This document shows, piece by piece, positions 38,684 to 47,826 of a stretch of DNA of 64,000 nucleotides. This DNA comes from Micromonospora rubida (GTDB lineage Bacteria; Actinomycetota; Actinomycetes; Mycobacteriales; Micromonosporaceae), in NCBI RefSeq assembly GCF_009908295.1, contig NZ_JAAALO010000003.1, forward strand, positions 982,699-1,046,698, given 5' to 3'. The notes beneath the pieces are model-generated. The model saw nothing but the letters and a program-made list of their open reading frames with translations, was not told where the DNA came from and did not search any database. A program made the translations under genes and the position numbers. The stretch's first letter is position 1, and the number at the start of each line of letters is the position of its first letter.

Positions 38684-40085
38684 TGGCGGCCCCGGTCGCG
38701 CCCGCCCCCGGCGACCCGGAGGAGGCGGGCGGGCCGGAGCCGGCCCGGAACGCGGAGCCGGCCGGTGGGTCCGTCCCCGGCGGTGCGTCGGCCGGCCGCC
38801 GTCCCCGGCGGGTGCGGGGCTTCGACGTCGCGGTGGTCGCCGGCTACCTGGGCCTGGCGGCGCTGCTCACCGGCGGGCAGTGGGGGCGCCCCGATCGGCT
38901 GTTCCACCAGGACAACGACCAGATGCTGTTCGAGTGGATGCTGGCCCGGGGGGCCCGCGCCGTCACCGGGCCGGAGAACCCGCTGCACAGCGCGGCCCTG
39001 AACGCGCCGGACGGGGTCAACCTGATGGCCAACACCTCGGTGCTCGGGCTGGGCGTGCCGCTGACCCCGGTGACGCTGCTGCTCGGCACCCAGCAGGCGT
39101 TCCTGGTGGCGGTGGTCGCCTACCTCGCCGGCACCGCCACCGCCTGGTACGTCCTGCTGGCCCGCCGGCTCGTCGGCTCCCGGGTCGCCGCCGCCGTCGG
39201 CGGCCTGGTCTGCGGCTTCGCCCCCGGCATGGTGGCCCAGGCCGGGGCGCATCCGCACTCGCCGTGGTGATCGTGAGCTGGCTGTGGCGTCGTCCGCTGG
39301 TCCGGGCGCTGGCGGTGGTCGGGGTCGGGGCCGCCCTGTTCTCCCTCGGCACCACCGTCCGGGTGGACGGGATGTCGACCGGGCTGCCCGGGCCGTACCG
39401 GCTCGTCGCCGGGGTGCCGCTGCTCGACCTGGTGGTGCCGGCCCGGTTCGCGCTGGTCTGCGTACCGGTGTTGGGGGTGCTGGTCGCCCTGTCCCTGGAC
39501 CGGATCCGGTCGGCCGCCGCCGCTCCCGGTGACGGCCCGGCCGGCGGGCCCGCGGTGCCGGTGCGGCTGCTCTGGGGCGGCGCGGTGGCCGCCGCGCTGC
39601 TCCCGCTCGCGCCCACCCCGATCCGCACCGTGCCGGCGTGGCCGGTGCCGGCCTTCGTGGCCGACGGCGGCTGGCGGGCGTACGTGCCGGCCGGCCGGAC
39701 GCTGGTGCCCGTGCCGCCGGTCACCGGGGCCGGGGTCAGCCCGGCGACGTTCTGGTCGGCCCGGACCCGGCTGGCGTTCACCGCCCCGGGCGGCTACTTC
39801 ATCGGCCCCCGCGCCGCCGACGACCCGACCGCCCGCTGGGGCGCCCCGGACCGTCCGACGGCCCTGCTGCTGCGCCGGGTGGCCGAGACCGGACAGGTGC
39901 CGGTGCTGACCGACGAGGACCGCCGGCAGGCGGCGGTGGACCTGCGGCACTGGCGGGCCGCCGTGCTGGTGCAGGGCGGCCTGGACCGGGGCGAACCGGT
40001 CCGCCGCACCGTCGACCAGCTCGTCGGCCCCGGCCGCGAGATCGACGGCGCCTGGGTGTGGGACGTGCGCGGCCTGGTGGGCTGA
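38683..40085 (+). pseudogene. Broken second copy of the PDGVNLMANT membrane protein (paralog 2)
   Basis: From ATG 38683 the frame encodes the N-terminal third of the family, with NAPDGVNLMANTSVLG, as far as GMVAQAGAHPHS, and stops at 39270. A second frame picks up the family again at about 39258 (ALAVVIVSWLWRRPLVRAL) and runs to 40085 with the normal outer domain and ending (VWVWDVRGLVG-like). Compared with paralog 1, about 150 residues (several helices) are missing at the join and the frame is shifted. It therefore looks like a deletion between 39250 and 39275. Its start overlaps the stop of paralog 1 by one base. Confidence 0.8.
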
Positions 40086-40174
40086 CGCCCCGGGCGGGGC
40101 CGCCTTCCGGGGCGCGGAGGGGAGGAAAAGGTGACCCCTTCGCCACCTGTCAGCGCGACCCGGCGTCTGGTTGC

Positions 40175-40199
40175 CTGGTGGACGACGATGGTCCACCAG
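40175..40199 (+). promoter_or_regulatory. Leader hairpin upstream of a small secreted protein gene
   Basis: CTGGTGGAC (40175-40183) and GTCCACCAG (40191-40199) form a 9-bp perfect stem with a 7-nt loop, ending about 5 nt before the binding site AGCAGGA. It could control translation of the gene at 40215 or end transcription from upstream. Confidence 0.4.
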
Positions 40200-40214
40200 A
40201 GAAAGCAGGACGTC

Positions 40215-40643
40215 ATGGCTATCCTCCGCCGAGCCCTCGCCGTCTCCGCCGCGCTCGCCGCCGCGGGCGCCGGGGTTCTGGTCAACGCGTCGCCGGCGCT
40301 GGCCAGCACCCCGGCCAGCTGCTCCAGCGTCCGCCAGATCGGCACCACCCGGGTGCTGACGGTGGGCGGCATGGAGGCCGCGTCGGTCAAGCAGTACTAC
40401 GGCTGCGGCTACAACTACGCCTACATCTACGTCTGGGAGCAGTACCGCAACACCCACTCGAACTGGGACCTGTACGTCCACGTGATCGACCACTCGGACA
40501 GCGGCTCGGACTACGGCGTGGGCGAGCTCAACAACACCACCCGGTCGGAGCTGTGGGGCAAGCCGGCCAACACCGCCGCGCACTGCACGCACGTGACCGG
40601 CTACCTGAACTCCACGGGCGGCTCGACCAGCACGGTCTGCTGA
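40215..40643 (+). CDS. Small secreted protein, unknown family
   Basis: 142 residues from ATG 40215, with AGCAGGA upstream. A clear Sec signal peptide (MAILRRALAVSAALAAAGAG then ASPALA) is cleaved near residue 30. The mature part of about 112 residues is rich in Tyr, Ser, Thr and Asn (YYGCGYNYAYIYVWEQYRN) and has four Cys, enough for two disulfides. No family is recognised. The next gene encodes another small secreted protein of similar size, so the two may act together at the cell surface. Confidence 0.8.
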   Translation: MAILRRALAVSAALAAAGAGVLVNASPALASTPASCSSVRQIGTTRVLTVGGMEAASVKQYYGCGYNYAYIYVWEQYRNTHSNWDLYVHVIDHSDSGSDYGVGELNNTTRSELWGKPANTAAHCTHVTGYLNSTGGSTSTVC

Positions 40644-40716
40644 CGTCGTCCCCGGCCGGGGTGCGCCCGACCGCGCCCCGGCCCGCACCTGCACCCTGAT
40701 CCGACGAGAGGACCCA

Positions 40717-41124
40717 ATGAGCGTCACCCACAAGCTGGCGAGCGTCGGCACGGTCGCCGCGCTGGCCGCAACCGCAGTCGCCGTCACCGGCGCGCCGGCC
40801 CAGGCCGCCGCCTACAACGGCGCCTGCGGCAGCGGCTACAGCGTGATCGACAAGATGGACGCCGGCAACGGCCGGGGAACCATCTTCCTGACGTACAACA
40901 GCGGTTGGAACTGCGTCGTCACCGTCACCAACACCCCCGGCACCAAGAAGTTCATGTCGGCGATGGTGGAGCGGTCCGGCGCGGACTGGGTGAAGGACGA
41001 GGGCACCTACAGCCAGTACGCCGGCCCGGTCTACGCGTACGCCCCGAACGACTGCGTCGACTGGGGTGGCATCGTCGGCGACAAGTACATCCGCATGATC
41101 GAGTGGAACGACCACTGCGGCTGA
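40717..41124 (+). CDS. sapA: Spore-associated protein A (SapA)-like secreted protein
   Basis: 135 residues. The signal peptide ends APAQAA near residue 31. The mature part reads YNGACGSGYSVIDKMDAGNG, then GTIFLTYNSGWNCVVTVTNT, CVDWGG and a final HCG. That order, with its four Cys, matches Streptomyces SapA, a protein found on spores (recognised from memory). The ATG at 40717 follows GAGAGGACCCA. It probably shares a transcript with the secreted protein 73 bp upstream. It converges with paralog 3. Confidence 0.85.
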   Translation: MSVTHKLASVGTVAALAATAVAVTGAPAQAAAYNGACGSGYSVIDKMDAGNGRGTIFLTYNSGWNCVVTVTNTPGTKKFMSAMVERSGADWVKDEGTYSQYAGPVYAYAPNDCVDWGGIVGDKYIRMIEWNDHCG

Positions 41125-41141
41125 GCCCACGCTTCACCCGG

Positions 41142-41181
41142 CCGGCGGTCCTCCCCCCAACCGGGGGACGGGCCGCCGGCC
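41142..41181. terminator. Hairpin between convergent sapA and paralog 3
   Basis: An imperfect stem joins GGCGGTCCTCCCCC with GGGGGACGGGCCGCC in the 70-bp gap. There is no T-tract; it probably works in both directions. Confidence 0.4.
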
Positions 41182-41194
41182 GGCCGTGGGCGGC

Positions 41195-43144
41195 TCAGCC
41201 GACCAGCGGGCGGACGTCCCACAGCCAGACGTCGTCGACCCGTTGCGCCGGGCCGAGCAGGGCGGTCATCAGGTCGCGCAGGACCGCCTCGCGGGGGTGC
41301 GCGCCGAGGACGACCACCGACGCCTTCCAGTAGCGCAGGTCCTCGACCGCCTGGTGGCGGTTCTCGTCGGTCAGCGGCGGCAGCGTGCCGGCGTCCATCG
41401 TGGAGTAGACCAGGGTGCTGGTCGGCCGGTTCGGGGCGCCGAAGACGCCCTCGCCGTCGGCGTTTGGGCCGATGAAGTAGCCGCCGGGGACCGGGAACGC
41501 GTGCCCGGTCAGCGCGCTCCACCGCAGGGTGGGCAGGCCGTGCACGTTGCTGGGGATCGGCACCGGCACCAGGGTCCGGCCCGCCGGCACGTAGGGCCGC
41601 CAGCCGCCGGCCGTGATGAAGCGCGGCGGCGGGTCGATCTGCTGGGCCGGCAGCGGCCGGGGCACCAGCGGCAGCACGGCGAGCGCGACGGCGGCGTACC
41701 CGACCGGGCGGAGCCAGCGGCGCGCGCGGGCCGGGCCGGACGTGGGGCCGGTCCGGGTCCCGGCGGCCTGCGCCGGGGCCGTCGAGCCGGTGGTGCCAGC
41801 GGAGGAACGGGGGGCCGGCACCACCGGCGCGGGGGCCTGCGCGGTGCGGGCCAGGGCATCCCAGGCCAGGGCGAGCAGCACGCCGAGGGCGGCGGCCACC
41901 ACCAGCGCCATCCGGGTGGGCATCATCATCTCCACCAGCGGCAGGTCGTCCGAGATGTACGCCCACGGCCCGTCGATCGTGGTCTCCGCGCCGTCGAAGC
42001 GCACCACCGGGCCGATCGAGGCGACGGTGAAGACCACCACCAGCACGGCGACGATCCGGGCCGCCAGCGACCGGCGGACCAGCAGCACCAGCGCGACCAG
42101 CGCCACCAGCACCAGCGGCCAGCCGAACCAGCTGTTCTGCTCGGTCAGACCGATGGTCTTCTCCACCGCCTCGTCCCCGGCGGCAGTGTCCCGGGCGAAC
42201 GTCACGAAGGCCACCAGGTCCTCGCCCCAGTTGTGGAACACCCCGCCCTGTAGGCCCCGGTAGGACTGCGGGCCGTTGAACTGGAACCAGATCGGGTACG
42301 CCGTGAGCAGCAGCGTCAGCCCGCCGCCGAGGCCGAGCGCGGCCAGGAAGCCGCCGGCCCGCTGCCGTGCCGCCCGGGGACGCTGCACCGCGTACGCGGC
42401 CACCACCACCAGCAGGCCCAGCGCGGTCAGCAGCAGCATCTCCTCGTTGATGAAGATCTGGTACGCCACCAGCAGGCCGAGCACCACCCCGTCACGCCGC
42501 CAGCTCCGCCCCGGCTCACCGAGCCGCAGCACCCGGGCCACGATCACCGGCAGCAGGTAGTTCGAGACGAAGTTCGGCTGCCCGTTGGCGTGGTGCACGA
42601 TGCCGGGCGCGAAGCCGAGGAACGCGCCGCCGACGAACGCCGCCGCGCGCGAGCGCACCAGGTGCCGCGACAGCATCCAGTACGACGTGCCGGCCGTCGC
42701 GGCGAGCGCCCCGCCGAGGTAGAGGGCGTACGTCACCTGCGGCCCGAACAGCCACGTCACCGGGGCCAGCGGCAGGGTGGCGCCGAGCACCGACGTGTTC
42801 GCCATCATGTTCACCCCGTCCGGGGCGTTCTGCCGCATGGAGAACAGCGGGTTCTCCAGGTGGCGCAGCGAGTACGCGCCGTGCGAGAAGAGCCACTCGA
42901 ACCAGCTGTGGTCGGTCGGCAGGTGCGACGACACCCGGTGCTGGACGTCCCCCCAGTAGTTCAGGCACACGAGAACGCCGAGCAGCACATAGGCTCCGAT
43001 GGCCAGGGCATCGGCGCGGGTCGGTCGCCGCCGGGGCCGACGCGGTGTGCCCGTGTACGCCCCGTCGGGTGCGGCCGTCGCGGCCCGCGGCGCGACGGGT
43101 ACGGGGTCGGAGTTCAGCGAGGGGTCTACCACCGGCACAGCCAC
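41195..43144 (-). CDS. Polytopic membrane protein, GT-C glycosyltransferase-like (paralog 3)
   Basis: 649 residues from GTG 43144. A short disordered N-terminus is followed by about 11 transmembrane helices. The signature NAPDGVNMMANTSVLG and a nearby HSWFEWLFSHG loop match the paralogs at 36677 and 38683. The soluble C-terminal domain (PYVPAGRTLVPVPIP, PGGYFIGPNADGE, EDLRYWKASVVVLG, VWLWDVRPLVG) is also shared. A GT-C-type transferase acting on a lipid-linked sugar is an inference from topology. TACGAT lies 8 nt before the GTG. It is convergent with sapA, so all three copies flank the two secreted-protein genes. Confidence 0.78.
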   Translation of the reverse strand: MAVPVVDPSLNSDPVPVAPRAATAAPDGAYTGTPRRPRRRPTRADALAIGAYVLLGVLVCLNYWGDVQHRVSSHLPTDHSWFEWLFSHGAYSLRHLENPLFSMRQNAPDGVNMMANTSVLGATLPLAPVTWLFGPQVTYALYLGGALAATAGTSYWMLSRHLVRSRAAAFVGGAFLGFAPGIVHHANGQPNFVSNYLLPVIVARVLRLGEPGRSWRRDGVVLGLLVAYQIFINEEMLLLTALGLLVVVAAYAVQRPRAARQRAGGFLAALGLGGGLTLLLTAYPIWFQFNGPQSYRGLQGGVFHNWGEDLVAFVTFARDTAAGDEAVEKTIGLTEQNSWFGWPLVLVALVALVLLVRRSLAARIVAVLVVVFTVASIGPVVRFDGAETTIDGPWAYISDDLPLVEMMMPTRMALVVAAALGVLLALAWDALARTAQAPAPVVPAPRSSAGTTGSTAPAQAAGTRTGPTSGPARARRWLRPVGYAAVALAVLPLVPRPLPAQQIDPPPRFITAGGWRPYVPAGRTLVPVPIPSNVHGLPTLRWSALTGHAFPVPGGYFIGPNADGEGVFGAPNRPTSTLVYSTMDAGTLPPLTDENRHQAVEDLRYWKASVVVLGAHPREAVLRDLMTALLGPAQRVDDVWLWDVRPLVG

Positions 43145-43152
43145 GACGGGCC

Positions 43153-43158
43153 ATCGTA
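43153..43158 (-). promoter_or_regulatory. -10 element TACGAT, leaderless start of paralog 3
   Basis: TACGAT on the minus strand, 8 nt before GTG 43144, without a binding site between. Confidence 0.5.
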
Positions 43159-43242
43159 CAGACGTCGACGCGTCATGCCGGCCGGCCGGTGTGCCCCGGC
43201 GCCGACCGGGCGGGCCGGCAGCCGAACCGGGGAGGAACACCA

Positions 43243-44532
43243 GTGGCCGTCATCGACCTCGGCGAGCTGCGCGGCGACGTCACGCCGGGCCCGCCGCCCC
43301 GCCCGTCCCTGGCGGTGGGCCGGCCGCTGCGGGTGGCGCTGGCCGGGGCCGTCGCCCTGCTCACCCTGGCCTCGTCCGCGCCGGTCGCGCGGCCCGTCCC
43401 GGCGGTCGTCGTCGCCCGGCCTGGCGCCGAGGTCCGCGTCGCTGGCGGCCGGCTGTACGTGGCGGACCCGGAGACGTCATGGGGCGGGACGCGCGAGGTG
43501 ACCGCCTACGCGACCCCGGCCGGCGCGGGTGGTGCCCTGCGACCGCTGTGGCGCACCTCGGCACCCGGCGGGGAGGGGCGGTTCGGGGTGCAGGAGCACG
43601 GCGGGTTCGTGCTGATCACCGGGGGCCGGGACGGCGGAGGGGCCGAGACGGCCGCCCTGGACGCGGCGACCGGGAGGCAACGGTGGCGGCAGCCCGGCTA
43701 CCCGGTTCCCACCGTCGGCGGCGGGCTGCTCCTTCTCATGCAGGGCGACGAGACGACGGCCGGCCTGCGCGGGGTGGATCTGCCGTCGGGGCGGCTCCGG
43801 TGGTCGGCTTCGGTGGACCAGGGCCGGATGGCCTACCGCCACCGGGGCGCGGAGGTCGACCAGGTCGTGCTGATCCCCGAGTCCGGGCGGATCGAGGTGC
43901 GGGACGCCGGGTCCGGGGAGGTCCTTCTCACCGGCGATTCGCGTCCCGCCGGATACCAGGGCGCCGGCCTCGCCGGGGACCTGCTGCTGGTGAGGGCCGC
44001 CAACGGGGTGGCGGGCGGCGACCGGGTCACCGCGTACGGGTTGGACGCGCTGGACCGGCGCTGGGAACTCGACCTGTCCCCGAACGAGTACCTGGCGGAG
44101 TGCGGCCACCTGCTCTGCGTCGGAGGTCGGGAAGCCGGGCTGTCGGCGCTCGACCCGGCGACGCACCGGCCCAGGTGGGTCAACCCGCGCTGGCAGTGGA
44201 TCTTCGCGGCCCGGGGTGACCGGCTCCTCGCGGCCAGCAGAGCCCGCGTGGGGGACATGGAGCTCGCCGTGCTGGACGCCGCCACCGGGCGGACGGTCGC
44301 CGAGCTGGGGGGTTGGGATCCGGTGCCCAACCAGGGCCCGGACGAGCCGCTGTTCGGCACCCGGCGCACCCGGGAAGGCGGGCTGCTCGTCGCCGAGCTG
44401 GACCCGGCGCGGGCGGTGGCCCGGTGGCTCGACGTGCTGCCCGACGTGATGGGGGAATGCTTCTCCAGCGGCCGGGACCTGCTCTGCCGCCGCCAGAGCG
44501 GGGCGTACGGCTGGTGGCGGCTGCCCCGGTGA
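43243..44532 (+). CDS. Membrane-anchored PQQ-like beta-propeller protein
   Basis: 429 residues from GTG 43243, with GGAGG 8 nt upstream. A cytoplasmic lead of about 28 residues and one anchor helix (VALAGAVALLTLASSAPVA) are followed by propeller blades with the typical pattern ALDAATGRQRWRQPG, then VDLPSGRLRWSASV, DALDRRWELDLS and LDPATHRPRWVNP. Three Cys lie late in the chain. Such domains usually bind partners rather than PQQ. No operon partner is clear: paralog 3 is divergent and the C39 peptidase is convergent. Confidence 0.8.
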   Translation: MAVIDLGELRGDVTPGPPPRPSLAVGRPLRVALAGAVALLTLASSAPVARPVPAVVVARPGAEVRVAGGRLYVADPETSWGGTREVTAYATPAGAGGALRPLWRTSAPGGEGRFGVQEHGGFVLITGGRDGGGAETAALDAATGRQRWRQPGYPVPTVGGGLLLLMQGDETTAGLRGVDLPSGRLRWSASVDQGRMAYRHRGAEVDQVVLIPESGRIEVRDAGSGEVLLTGDSRPAGYQGAGLAGDLLLVRAANGVAGGDRVTAYGLDALDRRWELDLSPNEYLAECGHLLCVGGREAGLSALDPATHRPRWVNPRWQWIFAARGDRLLAASRARVGDMELAVLDAATGRTVAELGGWDPVPNQGPDEPLFGTRRTREGGLLVAELDPARAVARWLDVLPDVMGECFSSGRDLLCRRQSGAYGWWRLPR

Positions 44533-44552
44533 CCCCCCGGTGCGGGGTCACC
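44528..44552. terminator. Hairpin spanning the stop codons of two convergent genes
   Basis: GGTGACCCC (44528-44536) and GGGGTCACC (44544-44552) pair perfectly over 9 bp. The left arm includes the propeller gene's TGA, and the right arm covers the last codons of the C39 gene. Only 15 bp separate the two genes. Confidence 0.55.
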
Positions 44553-45744
44553 AGTTGGGCTGGGCGGGCGGTGGGGGTAGCGGCACGTCGGGCGGCCGGA
44601 TGACGTAGACGATCCCGCCGCTGCCGCCCAGCCAGGCGGCCTCGAACCGGTCCCGGCCCACGGTGCGGCGCACGCCCGTGTCGTCGGGAGCGTACGGGTC
44701 GTTGAGCACCGGGTCGCCGTCGGCGGTGAACCCGACCAGCACCACCAGGTGCCCCCTGGTGTCGTAGTCCAGCCCCGGCACCTCGCCCCGGCGGAACGCG
44801 GCGGAGAGCACCAGCGGCACCCCGGCGGCCACGAACGCCCCGGCCTCGGCCAGCGACCGCAGCCGGGTGACGAACGCGTCCACCCCGTGCCCACCGGCGT
44901 ACGCGGTGTTGAACGACCAGTTGCCCGCCCCGTCGAAGGCCGGGTCGTAGCAGTGCCGGGCGGCGTGCACCACCACCGGCCGGGGGCCGGGCGGCGCGAC
45001 CCAGGCGTACCGGTCGGGGGTCGGGCCGGCGCCCCAGTGGTCCAGCACCATCGAGACGCTGGTCGGGCTGCACCAGGAGTCCCCGCCGCCGCCCCAGCGC
45101 CCCGCGTGCCCGCCGTGCAGCCGCTGCGAGTACCGGGGCACGTCCAGCACCCGGCCCCAGCCGGCCCGGTCACCCTCGGCGGCCCGGTGCGTGTCGACCG
45201 GGGTGGCCGGCTGTGGGCCGGAGGCGACCGCGCCGAGCGCGCGCAGCACCGGGGTGGCGGTGCCGCCGGCCGGCCGCAGCAGCGTCACCCGGGCCTGCCA
45301 GCCGGTGACCGTCGCGCCGGTGACGACCAGGGTGTCCGTGTCCACCCGGGCGTCGGCGCCCTGCTGGCCGGGCACGGAGGTGCGGCCGAAGGGCTCGTCG
45401 TCGGCGGCCCAGCGGCCCAGCGTGTACCAGTCGGTGGCCGGGGCGTCGGCGTGCCAGCCGCGCAGCTCGACGAGGACGCCGCAGCCGTCGGGGGTGTCGG
45501 CGGCCCAGGAGGGGACCACCTCGGCGACGGGGAACCCGGTGGACACCGGCGGCGAGGTCCAGCTCGCCGTGTCGTACCGGCGGGTGGGGTCGTCGGGGTG
45601 GGCGAGCCGGCCGGTCGGGGCGGCGATGACCGCGCCGGAGGCGTCCGCGCGGACCCCGTTGCCGACCCCGGCGGCCAGCTCGGCCGGGAGCCGGAAGCGC
45701 CGGTGGACGACGTCCCGCCGGGTGGTCGGGGCCAGTCCGGTCAT
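44548..45744 (-). CDS. C39-family cysteine peptidase
   Basis: 398 residues. The C-terminal half is a papain-like C39 domain: SWCSPTSVSMVLDHWG with Cys225, GHLVVLVGF with His332 and NDPYAPDD with Asp349. The N-terminal 190 residues are a beta-rich module (VVELRGWHADAPATDWYTLG-type strands). There is no signal peptide or ABC transporter, unlike bacteriocin-export C39 enzymes, so a cell-wall or intracellular role is open. The ATG at 45744 has GGAGGGAG upstream. It is divergent from the two-component genes. Confidence 0.85.
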   Translation of the reverse strand: MTGLAPTTRRDVVHRRFRLPAELAAGVGNGVRADASGAVIAAPTGRLAHPDDPTRRYDTASWTSPPVSTGFPVAEVVPSWAADTPDGCGVLVELRGWHADAPATDWYTLGRWAADDEPFGRTSVPGQQGADARVDTDTLVVTGATVTGWQARVTLLRPAGGTATPVLRALGAVASGPQPATPVDTHRAAEGDRAGWGRVLDVPRYSQRLHGGHAGRWGGGGDSWCSPTSVSMVLDHWGAGPTPDRYAWVAPPGPRPVVVHAARHCYDPAFDGAGNWSFNTAYAGGHGVDAFVTRLRSLAEAGAFVAAGVPLVLSAAFRRGEVPGLDYDTRGHLVVLVGFTADGDPVLNDPYAPDDTGVRRTVGRDRFEAAWLGGSGGIVYVIRPPDVPLPPPPAQPNW

Positions 45745-45904
45745 CGCCGCTCCCTCCGCCGCAGATCAGCGCCGGGAAGCATCCCGTACCCGGAGATTTT
45801 TTGCAACGCCGGAGCGGCCGGCGGTCGGCGGCGCGGGCGGCGCGACGCCGGTTTGGTGGCCGGCACTAGGTTTGTCGGCAGTTCAGCCGGCGGGGAGGTC
45901 GGGT

Positions 45905-46573
45905 ATGCGGGTACTGGTGGTCGAGGACGAGCGCAACCTCGCCGACGCGATCGCGCGTGGGCTGCGCAAGCGCGGCATGGCGGTCGACGTCGCCTACGAC
46001 GGGAACTCGGGCCACGAGATGGCCTTCGTCACCCGGTACGACGTGGTGGTGCTGGACCGGGACCTGCCCGGCATGCACGGCGACCAGATCTGTGCCGAGC
46101 TGGCCGCCTCCGGCACCCTGACCCGGGTGCTCATGCTCACCGCCAGCGGCACGGTCGCCGACCGGGTCGAGGGCTTGCAGCTCGGCGCGGACGACTACCT
46201 GCCCAAGCCGTTCGCCTTCGACGAGCTGGTGGCCCGGGTGCAGGCGCTCGGCCGACGGGCCACCCCGGCGGCCCCGCCGGTGCTCGCCGTCGCCGACCTG
46301 GAGCTCGACCCGGCCCGTCGACTGGTGACCCGGGGCGGCGTGCCGGTCGACCTGACGAACAAGGAGTTCGGGGTGCTGGCCGAGCTGCTCAAGGCGCGCG
46401 GGGCGGTGGTCTCCAGCGAGGAGCTGCTGGAACGGGTCTGGGACGCCAACACCGACCCGTTCACCACCATCGTCCGGGTCACCGTGATGACCCTGCGCAA
46501 GAAGCTGGGCGACCCGCCGCTGATCGAGACGGTCGTCGGCGCCGGCTACCGCACCGCCGAGGGGTCGGCGTGA
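45905..46573 (+). CDS. OmpR-family response regulator
   Basis: 222 residues. Receiver domain 1-115 with acidic EDE near 7-9, phospho-acceptor Asp51 in VVLDRDLPG, a Thr near 80 and Lys in LPKPFAFDEL. A winged-helix DNA-binding domain follows (LTNKEFGVLAELLKARGAVV, VTVMTLRKKLG). The ATG at 45905 has GGGGAGG upstream. Its stop overlaps the kinase GTG (GTGA), so the two are coupled. Targets are unknown; the divergent C39 gene is a candidate. Confidence 0.93.
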   Translation: MRVLVVEDERNLADAIARGLRKRGMAVDVAYDGNSGHEMAFVTRYDVVVLDRDLPGMHGDQICAELAASGTLTRVLMLTASGTVADRVEGLQLGADDYLPKPFAFDELVARVQALGRRATPAAPPVLAVADLELDPARRLVTRGGVPVDLTNKEFGVLAELLKARGAVVSSEELLERVWDANTDPFTTIVRVTVMTLRKKLGDPPLIETVVGAGYRTAEGSA

Positions 46574-47826
46574 GCGCCCCGACCCGCCCCGCCGCCCGCC
46601 GCCGCGCCCTGCCCTGGCCGGCGCTGCGCCGCCCGGCCGTCCGGCTGCGGCCCACCCTGCGGCTGCGGCTCACCCTGCTCAACGGGGTGCTGCTGGTGGG
46701 CGCCGGGGCGATCCTGGTGCTGCTGGCCTGGCTGCTGGTCCGCGACGCGCTGCGCCCCACCGACGAGCTGGTCCCCGGCACCACCGTGCTGCTGGCCGAC
46801 GGCCGGCTGCTCGACGCCGGGCAGTGGCAGCAGCAGCTCGTCGACGCGGCGTCGAACGAGCTGCTGGCCAAGGGCCTGGTGGCGCTGCTGGCGATCAGCG
46901 TGGTCGGGGTGGCCGGCGCGTACGCGGTGGCCGGGCGGGCGCTGCGCCCGCTGCACCAGGTCACCGCGACCGCCCAGCGGCTCGGCGAGGCCACCCTCGA
47001 CCAGCGGATCGGCTGGTCCGGGGCGGACGACGAGGTGGCCGAGCTGGCCAAGACGTTCGACGCCATGCTGGACCGGATCGCCGCCGCGTTCGAGGCGCAG
47101 AAGCGCTTCGTGGCCAACGCCTCGCACGAGCTGCGCACCCCGCTGGCGGTGATGCGGACCGAGATCGACGTGACGCTCAGCGACGACGAGGCGGACGCCG
47201 CCGAGTACCGCCGGATGGCCACCGTGGTCCGGGACGCCTCCGAGCGGGCCAACGGGCTGGTCGACGCGCTGCTGGTGCTCGCCCGCAGCGAGGCCCAGGC
47301 CGGCCGGCGGCTGGGCCGGCGCGCCGAGTGCGACCTGGCCACAGGCACCGTCAACGCGCTCTCGGCCGTGCGCCGGGAGGTGGAGCGGATCGGGCTGCGG
47401 GTGCAGACGTCCCTGGAGCCGGCCCCGGTCGTCGGCGACCCCGGGCTGCTGGACCGGCTGGCCGGAAACCTGATCGAGAACGCGGTCCGCTACAACCACC
47501 TGCACGGCCTGATCCGGGTGCGCACCGGCACGGACGGCCGCTCGTCCTGGTTGGTCGTCGCCAACACCGGGTTCGAGGTCAGTCAGGCCGACGTGCCGGG
47601 GCTGTTCGAGCCGTTCCGCCGGGGCGGGCAGGAACGCACCGGGGCCCGGGGTTCCGGGCTGGGACTGTCCATCGTCCGGGCGGTCTGCGACGCGCACGGC
47701 GGGACCGTGCGGGTCGTCGCCCAGCCCGGCGGCGGCCTTGAGGTCACGGTGACCCTGCCCGCCGACGTCACGCCGGTTCTGACCGGCCAGGCCCACGGCG
47801 GCGGGCGGCTCACGACCGACCGGTGA
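46570..47826 (+). CDS. Sensor histidine kinase
   Basis: 418 residues. Transmembrane helices at about 34-57 and 101-121 enclose a short outer loop of 43 residues. HAMP (about 122-175) precedes the dimerisation domain with phospho-acceptor His186 (ANASHELRTPLAV). The HATPase domain has NLIENAVRYN, FEPFRRG and GSGLGLSIVRAVCDAHGG. The GTG start overlaps the regulator stop. With so small an outer loop, it may sense membrane state or a partner protein. Confidence 0.93.
   Translation: MSAPTRPAARRRALPWPALRRPAVRLRPTLRLRLTLLNGVLLVGAGAILVLLAWLLVRDALRPTDELVPGTTVLLADGRLLDAGQWQQQLVDAASNELLAKGLVALLAISVVGVAGAYAVAGRALRPLHQVTATAQRLGEATLDQRIGWSGADDEVAELAKTFDAMLDRIAAAFEAQKRFVANASHELRTPLAVMRTEIDVTLSDDEADAAEYRRMATVVRDASERANGLVDALLVLARSEAQAGRRLGRRAECDLATGTVNALSAVRREVERIGLRVQTSLEPAPVVGDPGLLDRLAGNLIENAVRYNHLHGLIRVRTGTDGRSSWLVVANTGFEVSQADVPGLFEPFRRGGQERTGARGSGLGLSIVRAVCDAHGGTVRVVAQPGGGLEVTVTLPADVTPVLTGQAHGGGRLTTDR

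Noticed and set aside
44548..45744. C39 peptidase as part of a bacteriocin export system
   Set aside because: There is no ABC transporter or precursor peptide nearby and the protein has no membrane domain.
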